This document shows positions 15,604 through 22,712 of a DNA stretch of 22,712 nt, piece by piece; the stretch's first letter is position 1, and every line of letters starts with the position of its first letter. The position numbers and the translations under genes are program-made. Origin of the DNA: an uncultured Phocaeicola sp. (GTDB taxonomy: Bacteria > Bacteroidota > Bacteroidia > Bacteroidales > Bacteroidaceae); assembly GCA_948956705.1 (NCBI GenBank), contig CARCZS010000008.1, positions 70,854 through 93,565 on the forward strand, written 5' to 3'. The notes under the pieces were generated by a model. That model was not told the origin of the DNA. It searched no databases and saw only the letters and a program-made list of their open reading frames with translations.

Positions 15604-18600
15604 ATGAAACAGTACAAATTAGTAAACAATCTGGTTGGTTGGATTGCTTTTGTCATCGCAGCTATTACTTATTGCATGACCATCGAACCGACAGCCAGTT
15701 TTTGGGATTGCCCTGAATTTATCACTACCGGCTACAAACTTGAGGTAGGACACCCCCCCGGCGCACCTTTCTTCATGCTTACCGCAAATTTATTCAGCCA
15801 GTTTACCAGTGACCCCAGTCAGGTGGCCCGTATGGTGAACACCATGAGTGCCTTGATGAGTGCGGCGTGTATCTTATTCCTGTTTTGGAGTATTACATAC
15901 CTCGTAAAAAAGTTGGTGTGCCCCGATGACAACGAAATGACATTGGGCAAACTTATTACCATCATGGGGTCGGGCCTTGTAGGAGCCTTGGCTTATACCT
16001 GGAGCGATACCTTCTGGTTCAGTGCTGTAGAGGGTGAAGTATATGCCTACTCCAGCCTGTTCACCGCAGTCGTATTCTGGCTTATCCTGAAGTGGGAAAG
16101 TGTGGCAAACGAGCCTCACAGTGACCGTTGGCTGATTCTGATTGCCTATCTGACAGGACTTTCCATTGGTGTGCACTTGCTTAACTTGCTGTGTATCCCT
16201 GCCATTGTATTGGTTTACTATTACAAAAAGAATCCTGACGCCAATCTGAAAGGCAGTCTGCTTGCCTTAGCCGGATCGATGGTACTGGTGGCTGCCGTGC
16301 TTTATGGCATCGTACCGGGTGTAGTGAAAGTGGGCGGCTGGTTTGAGTTGCTGTTTGTCAACGGACTGGGTATGCCTTTCAACAGTGGATTGATTGTCTA
16401 CATTATCTTATTGGCAGCCTCCATCATTTGGGGCGTATACGAAAGTTATGTGGAGAAGAGCCGCAAACGCATGAACATCGCTTTCCTCACCACTATCGCC
16501 ATGCTGGGCATTCCGTTTTACGGATATGGATGGAGCAGTGCTTTTATCGGCATTATCATTTTAGCGGCATTGGGTATTTATCTATTTGCCAAACTGGACA
16601 AGAAATACCAAATCAGTGCACGCACGCTCAATACCTCTTTACTCTGCATCATGATGATTATGGTAGGTTATTCATCGTATGCGCTCATTGTGATTCGTTC
16701 CACAGCCAATACACCGATGGACCAGAACTCACCGGAAGATATCTTCACGCTGGGCGAATACCTCGGCCGCGAACAATACGGAACCCGTCCTTTGTTCTAC
16801 GGACAGGCTTATACCTCAAAACCGGCACTCAAAGAAGTGGACGGCGGATGCGTGTATGATGTGACGGAAGGAGCTCCGATATATCAACGGAAAGAAAAAG
16901 CTACTCCCGACGAAAAAGACAGCTACGAAGTGGTTCGTCATAAAACAGAATATAAGTATGCACAGAATATGCTGTTCCCGCGTATGTACAGCGAGGCACA
17001 TGCACAGTCATACGAAGACTGGCTGGGCGGAGTGGAAGGTACACAAGTGCCTTACGACCAATGCGGACAGATGATGATGGTAAAAGTCCCCACCCAATGG
17101 GACAACATCAAGTTCTTCTTCTCTTATCAAGTGAACTTCATGTATTGGAGATACTTCATGTGGAACTTTGCCGGACGCCAGAATGACATTCAGGGACAAG
17201 GAGAGATAGAACACGGAAACTGGATTACCGGTATTCCGCCTGTCGACAAATTCCTGGTAGGCGACCAAAGCCTGCTCCCCTCCGACCTGAAGAACAATAA
17301 AGGACATAATGTATTCTACTGTCTGCCTCTTTTGCTCGGACTTATCGGTCTGTTCTGGCAGGCTTACAAGGTGAGACGCATCACCACGCCGGACGGAAAA
17401 ATAATCTACGAGCCAATCGGTATCCAACAGTTCTGGATTGTATTCTTCCTGTTCTTTATGACCGGTCTTGCCATTGTGCTCTACCTCAACCAGACCCCCC
17501 TTCAACCCCGTGAACGCGACTATGCCTATGCCGGTTCGTTCTATGCTTTTGCCATCTGGATTGGTATGGGTGTGGCAGGTATCTCTGAATGGTTACAGAA
17601 AAAAATCGGTGAAAAGCCGGCCTCTATCCTTGCGACAGTAGTTTGCTTGTTCGTGCCTATCCAAATGGTAAGCCAGACTTGGGACGACCACGACCGCAGC
17701 AACCGCTACGTGGCACGCGACTTCGGCCAAAACTATTTGAGCACTGTACAGGAAGAAGGCAACCCGATTATCTTCACCAACGGTGACAACGATACCTTCC
17801 CATTGTGGTATAATCAGGAGACAGAAGGTTTCCGCACCGATGTGCGTGTCTGCAACCTGAGTTACCTGCAAACAGACTGGTACATTGACCAGATGAAGCG
17901 TCAGGCATACGATTCGCCTGCCGTACCTATCGACTGGAGTCGTCTGGAATATGTGCAGGGGCATAACGAAGCAGTTGCCATCCGTCCCGAAGTGATGGAA
18001 AGCATCAAGAACTTCTATAAACAAAACCCCGAAGATGCTGCAAAAGAGTTCGGAGACAATCCTTATGAGCTGAAGAATATCCTGAAATACTGGGTACGCT
18101 CCCCGAAAGAAGGTCTGCAGATGATTCCTACAGACAGCATTGTCATCAAACTGGACAAAGAAGCCATCAAACGCTCGGGCATGATGATTCCCGACTCATT
18201 GCATGGTGAGATACCCGAATATATGAATATCTCGCTGAAAGGCAAACGTATGCTTTACAAGAGCGAACTGATGATGCTCGAAATGTTGGCGAATACCAAT
18301 TGGGAACGTCCGCTGTACATGGCTATCACTGTGGGCAGCGACAATCATCTGAACTTAGGCAACAACTTCATACAGGAAGGTCTTGCCTACCGCATCACTC
18401 CGTTCAATACCACAGCACTCAATGCACGTATCGATTCGGAAAAGATGTATGACAACCTGATGAACAAGTTCAAGTTCGGCGGTATCGACAATCCCGATAT
18501 CTATATTGACGAGACAGTCATGCGCATGTGCCTGACACACCGCCGTATGTTTATCCAACTTGCCAGCCAACTGATAAAGGAAGGCAAGAAAGACAAAGCA

Positions 18601-19002
18601 CTGGAAGTTCTCGACTATAGTCTGAAAGTAATTCCCAGCACAACCGTGCCCCATGATTATATCATGAGCAGCTCGAAAGAAATGGCAGACGATTATCTGG
18701 CCTTGGGCGAAACAGAAAAAGCAGAAGCCATCCTGAGCGACCTGGCAAACAAGGCAGTGGAATATATCAGCTGGTATCTGAGCCTTGACGACCAACGCTT
18801 GGCCAATTCGTATGAAGAGTGTGTCCGCAACTTCTATATTCTGGACGAACTCAACAAAGCTTTGGCACGTTGCAATGCCGCAAGCGGTGTGGAAAGCGAA
18901 GGCGAACAGAAACCGAAATCGGATATGTCTGCCCACTATACCAAGAAGTTTGAAGAACTTTACGAAGTATTCAACAACCGCGTAGGTGGAAAAAGAAAAT
19001 AA
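15604..19002 (+). CDS. DUF2723 giant membrane protein, GT117-like / protein O-mannosyltransferase-like
   Basis: The 1132-aa product begins with a membrane anchor and the family hallmark PTASFWDCPEFITTGYKLEVGHPPG (residues about 29-53), whose acidic residues sit where C-type glycosyltransferases keep catalytic acids. About a dozen membrane segments fill the first half (to residue about 665), including RDYAYAGSFYAFAIWIGMG near residue 640. The C-terminal half is soluble, with FTNGDNDTFPLWYNQE (about 727-742) and a helical TPR-like end. This is DUF2723 (PF11028), classed with GT117 in Bacteroidota; family members are proposed to transfer sugar from a lipid carrier, and some are linked to protein O-glycosylation, but the substrate of this protein is not known. 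It leads a three-gene operon: the deacetylase gene follows after 15 bases. The promoter is probably the -7 box at 15561-15568. Confidence 0.9.
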   Translation: MKQYKLVNNLVGWIAFVIAAITYCMTIEPTASFWDCPEFITTGYKLEVGHPPGAPFFMLTANLFSQFTSDPSQVARMVNTMSALMSAACILFLFWSITYLVKKLVCPDDNEMTLGKLITIMGSGLVGALAYTWSDTFWFSAVEGEVYAYSSLFTAVVFWLILKWESVANEPHSDRWLILIAYLTGLSIGVHLLNLLCIPAIVLVYYYKKNPDANLKGSLLALAGSMVLVAAVLYGIVPGVVKVGGWFELLFVNGLGMPFNSGLIVYIILLAASIIWGVYESYVEKSRKRMNIAFLTTIAMLGIPFYGYGWSSAFIGIIILAALGIYLFAKLDKKYQISARTLNTSLLCIMMIMVGYSSYALIVIRSTANTPMDQNSPEDIFTLGEYLGREQYGTRPLFYGQAYTSKPALKEVDGGCVYDVTEGAPIYQRKEKATPDEKDSYEVVRHKTEYKYAQNMLFPRMYSEAHAQSYEDWLGGVEGTQVPYDQCGQMMMVKVPTQWDNIKFFFSYQVNFMYWRYFMWNFAGRQNDIQGQGEIEHGNWITGIPPVDKFLVGDQSLLPSDLKNNKGHNVFYCLPLLLGLIGLFWQAYKVRRITTPDGKIIYEPIGIQQFWIVFFLFFMTGLAIVLYLNQTPLQPRERDYAYAGSFYAFAIWIGMGVAGISEWLQKKIGEKPASILATVVCLFVPIQMVSQTWDDHDRSNRYVARDFGQNYLSTVQEEGNPIIFTNGDNDTFPLWYNQETEGFRTDVRVCNLSYLQTDWYIDQMKRQAYDSPAVPIDWSRLEYVQGHNEAVAIRPEVMESIKNFYKQNPEDAAKEFGDNPYELKNILKYWVRSPKEGLQMIPTDSIVIKLDKEAIKRSGMMIPDSLHGEIPEYMNISLKGKRMLYKSELMMLEMLANTNWERPLYMAITVGSDNHLNLGNNFIQEGLAYRITPFNTTALNARIDSEKMYDNLMNKFKFGGIDNPDIYIDETVMRMCLTHRRMFIQLASQLIKEGKKDKALEVLDYSLKVIPSTTVPHDYIMSSSKEMADDYLALGETEKAEAILSDLANKAVEYISWYLSLDDQRLANSYEECVRNFYILDELNKALARCNAASGVESEGEQKPKSDMSAHYTKKFEELYEVFNNRVGGKRK

Positions 19003-19017
19003 AAAGCACACACGCTT

Positions 19018-19629
19018 ATGTTAATAGAACAACCGCCACTGATACTCCGCATGCTCTATCCACGCGCCTTTTGGCGCATGGATAAGCATGTAAAAGCGGT
19101 CTATCTTACATTTGATGACGGACCCATTCCTGAAATCACACCGTGGGTACTCGACTTATTGGACAAGTATAATATCAAAGCCACTTTCTTTTTGGTAGGC
19201 GATAATGTACGCAAGCATCCCGAAGAGTTTAAAATGATAGTAGACCGCGGACATCGGTTGGGCAATCATACTTTTAACCACATCCGCGGATTTGAATACC
19301 GGAGCGATAATTATCTGGCCAACACCGACAAGGCAAACGAACTGATTCACACCAACCTGTTCCGACCGCCACACGGACACATGCGCTGGATGCAATATAT
19401 GGTGCTCCGGCATAAATACCAAATAGTAATGTGGGACCTCGTTACCCGCGATTACAGCAAACGGCTGAACGGACGGCAAGTGTTGCGCAAAGTCAAGCAC
19501 TATGTGCGCAATGGTTCCATCATCACCTTTCACGATTCGATTAAAGCGGAAAAGAACATGAAATATGCATTGCCAAGAGCCATTGAATGGTTGTTGGAAC
19601 AAGGATATGAATTCAAGGTTTTCGACTGA
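19018..19629 (+). CDS. Polysaccharide deacetylase (NodB homology, CE4)
   Basis: The 203-aa protein is little more than a NodB domain. Motif 1 is TFDDGP (residues 31-36, catalytic base Asp33 and metal ligand Asp34), motif 2 is HTFNH (His84 and His88, metal ligands), motif 3 is RPPHG (116-120; usually RPPYG), and motif 5 has His172 in TFHDS. The expected reaction is metal-dependent removal of N- or O-acetyl groups from a glycan. There is no signal peptide or anchor, so as written it would be cytoplasmic, unlike most peptidoglycan deacetylases; action on a lipid-linked precursor at the inner membrane face would fit better. It lies 15 bases after the DUF2723 gene and 39 bases before the sulfatase gene. 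Confidence 0.93.
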   Translation: MLIEQPPLILRMLYPRAFWRMDKHVKAVYLTFDDGPIPEITPWVLDLLDKYNIKATFFLVGDNVRKHPEEFKMIVDRGHRLGNHTFNHIRGFEYRSDNYLANTDKANELIHTNLFRPPHGHMRWMQYMVLRHKYQIVMWDLVTRDYSKRLNGRQVLRKVKHYVRNGSIITFHDSIKAEKNMKYALPRAIEWLLEQGYEFKVFD

Positions 19630-19668
19630 CCGCCGGTCGAAAACTATCCAAACAAAAAACACAAGAAC

Positions 19669-21237
19669 ATGATGAAAAGAAAAACACTTCAATTACTGAC
19701 CGGCGCATTGCTTTGCCAACCATTATCGGCAGGAGAGCTCCAAGCGCAAGAACAAGACAAAGAACGTCCCAATATCCTGTTTATTCTCTCCGACGACCAC
19801 ACCTCACAGGCATGGGGAGTGTACGGAGGTATATTGGCTCCGTATGTAAAGAACGACAATATCAAACGCCTCGCCGATGAAGGATGCGTGCTGGATAACT
19901 GCTTTTGCACCAATTCTATCTCCGCCCCCAGCCGGGCCACTATCCTGACAGGCGCTTACAGTCACATCAACGGAGTAAGGACACTGGAAGACAGCTTCGA
20001 CCGTAATCAGGACAATATCGCCAAACAAATGCAGGCAGGCGGCTATCAAACAGCTCTTTTCGGCAAATGGCACCTCAAGACACAACCCTCCGGCTTCGAC
20101 ACCTTCAGCGTGTTCCATGACCAAGGAGAATACATCAATCCGCTTTTCAAAACAGCCGACAACTGGAAAGATGATACGGAAGAACGTAGTGGCATAGAAG
20201 AGAAAGGCTTCTCAACCGACTTGGTGACAGACAAATGTATCCAATGGATGGAAGAACGCAACACCGATAAACCGTTTATGCTTTGCTGCCATTTTAAAGC
20301 AACCCATGAGCCATGGGATTTCCCCGAACGCATGAAACATCTATATGATGATGTAACCTTTCCCGAACCGGACACCATGATGGAATTCGATACCATTGCT
20401 TCGGGACGTACTTTCACCGGACGTCAACTTGAAAATATGGGTTGGCGATGGGAACAGGCATCCAAAGGCCCGTGGTGGTGCCAATATCCGGAACTCCCCT
20501 TCAGCACCGAAGGCATGGACAGCATTTCCGCCCGAAAGAAGATATATCAGAAAATGATAAAAGACTATCTGCGCTGCGGCGCCACCATCGACGACAATAT
20601 AGGCCGTCTGCTCCGCTATCTGGACGAAAAAGGACTGGCAAAGAATACCATTGTCATTTATGTATCAGACCAAGGATATTTCTTGGGAGAACATGGATTC
20701 TTTGATAAACGAATGATGTATGAAGAACCGCTCCGTATGCCGTTTGTCATCCGTTATCCAAAGGAAATACCCGCCGGCACACGCAACAAGGATATTATCC
20801 TGAACACAGACTTTGCAGCCATGCTTGCCGATTATGCACACGTAAAGGCTCCAGACAAATCGCAAGGACAAAGTTTCCGCAACAACCTTGCCGGAAAAAC
20901 ATCCGACCATTGGCGCAAAGATATGTACTATCGTTATTGGACACACCACACCATTCGCCCGGCACACATCGGTATCCGCAATGAACGCTATAAACTTATG
21001 TTCCTTTACGGAAACAGGTTGGATGCCACCGGTTCGGACGATACTCCGACTGCTCCGTCGTGGGAATTCTATGACTTACAGAAAGACCCGCACGAGAATC
21101 ACAACGCATATAAGGATGCCGAGTATGCTCCGGTTATCAAAGAAATGAAGGCACGCTTGCTGGAACTGAGGAAAGAGGCAAATGACGAAGACAAGAAATC
21201 GGAAGTGATGCAGGAAATAATCAAAAAGAACTTTTAA
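19669..21237 (+). CDS. S1-family sulfatase, serine type, exported (GlcNAc-6-sulfatase-like)
   Basis: The 522-aa enzyme has a signal peptide (MMKRKTLQLLTGALL, cleavage near LQAQ). RPNILFILSDDH (33-44) supplies the metal-binding Asp pair Asp42/Asp43. The active-site motif is SAPSRATILTG (85-95): Ser85 replaces the Cys of other sulfatases and must be oxidised to formylglycine by the radical-SAM maturase anSME, as is usual in Bacteroides. FGKWHL, HFKATHEPWDFP and SDQGYFLGEHGFFDKR are further active-site motifs. The run HTSQAWGVYGG...DNCFCTNSIS resembles subfamily S1_11, whose studied members remove 6-sulfate from N-acetylglucosamine in heparan sulfate or mucin glycans; subfamily assignment is from memory and moderate. 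A second ATG directly follows the first, so the start could be 19672. The likely site of action is periplasm or surface. Confidence 0.94.
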   Translation: MMKRKTLQLLTGALLCQPLSAGELQAQEQDKERPNILFILSDDHTSQAWGVYGGILAPYVKNDNIKRLADEGCVLDNCFCTNSISAPSRATILTGAYSHINGVRTLEDSFDRNQDNIAKQMQAGGYQTALFGKWHLKTQPSGFDTFSVFHDQGEYINPLFKTADNWKDDTEERSGIEEKGFSTDLVTDKCIQWMEERNTDKPFMLCCHFKATHEPWDFPERMKHLYDDVTFPEPDTMMEFDTIASGRTFTGRQLENMGWRWEQASKGPWWCQYPELPFSTEGMDSISARKKIYQKMIKDYLRCGATIDDNIGRLLRYLDEKGLAKNTIVIYVSDQGYFLGEHGFFDKRMMYEEPLRMPFVIRYPKEIPAGTRNKDIILNTDFAAMLADYAHVKAPDKSQGQSFRNNLAGKTSDHWRKDMYYRYWTHHTIRPAHIGIRNERYKLMFLYGNRLDATGSDDTPTAPSWEFYDLQKDPHENHNAYKDAEYAPVIKEMKARLLELRKEANDEDKKSEVMQEIIKKNF

Positions 21238-21279
21238 GATACAACAAAAGAAAGAAAGAAAGGGACTGTGAGAATTCCA

Positions 21280-21324
21280 TAAGGAAGAGTAAGCAGTTCC
21301 TTACCGAAAACTAAGGCTTTTCGG
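21280..21324 (+). terminator. Two tandem hairpins behind the sulfatase gene
   Basis: TAAGGAA (21280-21286) pairs with TTCCTTA (21297-21303), and immediately after it CCGAAAA (21304-21310) pairs with TTTTCGG (21318-21324). Both 7-base stems are perfect. Neither is followed by a T run, so they may protect the 3' end of the transcript rather than terminate it. Confidence 0.45.
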
Positions 21325-21398
21325 GACGTAATAATCCGCATAGGAAACCAATCATCATTCTTCGTTTCATCATCGTATTCCGGTTATTCAATAAAAAG

Positions 21399-21440
21399 AA
21401 AAAGTTACCTTAAAGCACACGGCTTTTCAGGTAACTTTTT
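21399..21440. terminator. Perfect bidirectional terminator
   Basis: AAAAAGTTACCT (21399-21410) and AGGTAACTTTTT (21429-21440) are perfect inverted repeats; inside the 18-base loop AAAGC and GCTTT pair again. The A and T ends provide a T tract on both strands. It separates the convergent sulfatase (stop 21237) and DUF4861 (stop 21460) genes. Confidence 0.92.
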
Positions 21441-21459
21441 AATCATCCACTATATTCTT

Positions 21460-22632
21460 TTACTTCACAGTCACTGTCAATGGGTTACGCACCTGCTGAG
21501 CAAAGTTCTCCAAATACTTCGTCCATTCGGTATCGGCTGCAAAACCATATTTGCTCCAGCCCGAACCCCAATAGTAAACATATTCAGTTCCCGGCTCATA
21601 ATCGCTGATACCCAACACATGTCCGAGAGCACCGCCATGTTCTTTCCTTTCTGTTTCAGGGAAGAACTGCGCTTTTGCAGCATTCAGGCTGGCAGGAAAT
21701 ACAGCACCCACATAAATAATACCGTTATTGTTTCTCGGATTCTGGGTAGAATCGGCATAAGCAATATACCCGGCATTGGAATCGAAAGAATATCCCGTCG
21801 GGTTTTCTTTATGAATAACGATACCGGCCACAATAGGAGTCACTTCCTTCAAATCAGTATACGAAATCACTGTTTTGTTCAACTGTGAACCTTTATCCAA
21901 AGAAATGACACGAGTTTCCACCACATTGCTATCTCCTTTTATAATCAATGGATTATAAACCAATTTTGCCGTGAAACGGAGCGGACCATTGTCCAGCACC
22001 TCACATTCTTTCCAGCAATACGGATAAGCAATGGTGCTATCGGGGAACAAAGCAGCTGTACCGCCGCCCAATGTAGGCCCTACTGCATACACATCCATAC
22101 CGTTTCCGTGGTCTACATGATAAGAGATATTCCTATTCAGCTCACCGTCATAACGGTCTTCCACCACCGGTTCGGGCACACGTTTGGTAAATACGTCATA
22201 ACCATAAGCCCTCTCTCCGGTTGCCTGAAGTGCAGGACCATAAGCACGGTAAGCGGCACGGTCGTTTTCCCAAGCAATATCATCTACACGCTCAGGATAA
22301 ACACGACCGCAGGAAATGACATCCACCGGTTGCGGATTACCCGGTTTAATAGTATAAGTGGCTGTAGAAGATGCCTTTACCGAGGTCGGGAAAATAAGCA
22401 TATCATTATAAGTGACCTGATAAGGAACTTCCAGGTCGTTTTCATCCAATACAATTACTTGCGCCGTATCCGGCAATTGCAACTTAGATGAAATCTCCGC
22501 CATAGATACTTCCACCATCTCACCGCTACGGTCCATAGCCAAAGGATTAGTGACAGTTACAGTAACCGGCTGCTGTTGTGAACAAGAACACAACGAACAT
22601 GCCGCTGCCACTACTAAAAAGATTTTCTTCAT
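21460..22632 (-). CDS. DUF4861 family lipoprotein
   Basis: The 390-aa product starts with a lipoprotein signal (MKKIFLVVAAACSLCSC, Cys17). The chain is beta-rich and carries the hallmarks I associate with DUF4861 (PF16153): AWENDRAAYRAYGPALQ (about residues 119-135), YDVFTKR, SYHVDHGNGMDVYAVGPTLGGG (about 170-191) and YYWGSGWSKYG near the end. DUF4861 genes of Bacteroidota are often found in gene clusters for acidic polysaccharides; the fold suggests carbohydrate binding or modification, but I know of no settled activity. Conserved Glu, Asp, His and Trp residues in these motifs would be compatible with an enzyme. It converges on the sulfatase gene and has its own promoter upstream, beyond or at the window edge. 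Confidence 0.85.
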   Translation of the reverse strand: MKKIFLVVAAACSLCSCSQQQPVTVTVTNPLAMDRSGEMVEVSMAEISSKLQLPDTAQVIVLDENDLEVPYQVTYNDMLIFPTSVKASSTATYTIKPGNPQPVDVISCGRVYPERVDDIAWENDRAAYRAYGPALQATGERAYGYDVFTKRVPEPVVEDRYDGELNRNISYHVDHGNGMDVYAVGPTLGGGTAALFPDSTIAYPYCWKECEVLDNGPLRFTAKLVYNPLIIKGDSNVVETRVISLDKGSQLNKTVISYTDLKEVTPIVAGIVIHKENPTGYSFDSNAGYIAYADSTQNPRNNNGIIYVGAVFPASLNAAKAQFFPETERKEHGGALGHVLGISDYEPGTEYVYYWGSGWSKYGFAADTEWTKYLENFAQQVRNPLTVTVK

Positions 22633-22712
22633 ATTATCTATTTAATGAAAGGAGAATGGGGTTGTGTCAAAACGTGGATAATGCTGTCGTTTCGTTCGTA
22701 GGGGCGAGGTTC
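22633..22712. other. Upstream region of the DUF4861 gene, cut by the window edge
   Basis: The 80 bases hold no gene. Read on the minus strand they contain a purine-poor leader and no clear TAnnTTTG box. The last bases GTAGGGGCGAGGTTC look like the arm of an interspersed repeat, but the partner arm would be outside the window. Confidence 0.3.

Noticed and set aside
22664..22673. TGTGTCAAAA also present in the stem-loop at 12650-12691, suggesting a shared dispersed repeat
   Set aside because: Only about ten bases match; not enough to support a repeat family within the window.

Overview
The window looks like chromosomal DNA of a Bacteroides-type gut bacterium (Bacteroidota). Four things point there: promoter -7 elements of the form TAnnTTTG just ahead of several genes; lipoproteins with an acidic stretch after the lipobox Cys (KDYDDD) typical of surface export in this phylum; characteristic families (DUF4988-type coiled-coil surface protein, DUF2723 membrane protein, DUF4861 lipoprotein, serine-type sulfatase, GH3 with a PA14 insert); and the absence of strong Shine-Dalgarno sequences. 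I cannot fix the species. No rRNA, tRNA, CRISPR array, IS element or integrase was seen.

Region 1 (1-3812) is the most unusual part. A large surface lipoprotein gene, cut at its 5' end by the window edge, ends in an intrinsic terminator. The last part of that gene, its terminator and the 60 or so bases after it recur about 1.1 kb downstream as a decayed copy. Between the two copies lies an AT-rich two-gene cassette: a 51-aa lysine-rich protein overlapping by ATGA a 168-aa protein that I tentatively place in DUF6169. Two inverted repeats lie at and just upstream of the predicted promoter of the cassette. This is my best candidate for an undescribed, possibly autoregulated, small system.

Region 2 (3850-12691) is a run of eight co-directional, tightly spaced genes behind one good promoter: a THUMP-domain RNA methyltransferase with a highly charged tail, a DPP-IV type S9 peptidase, purD, an unrecognised polytopic membrane protein, a YqaA/DedA-like membrane protein, mnmD (tRNA wobble uridine modification), and a zinc/manganese-type ABC substrate-binding lipoprotein with its ATPase. 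The permease for that transporter is not here. A strong stem-loop closes the run.

Region 3 (12702-15603) holds a secreted GH3 glycosidase with an inserted PA14 domain on the minus strand, and a divergent intergenic region with a promoter and two inverted repeats.

Region 4 (15604-21440) is a three-gene plus-strand operon: a giant DUF2723 (GT117-like) membrane protein, a NodB-type polysaccharide deacetylase without signal peptide, and an exported S1 sulfatase resembling N-acetylglucosamine-6-sulfatases. It ends in tandem hairpins and a perfect bidirectional terminator shared with the convergent DUF4861 lipoprotein gene (21460-22632, minus). GH3, sulfatase and DUF4861 protein suggest glycan use at the cell surface, but no SusC/SusD pair is in the window, so this is not a classical polysaccharide utilisation locus as far as visible.
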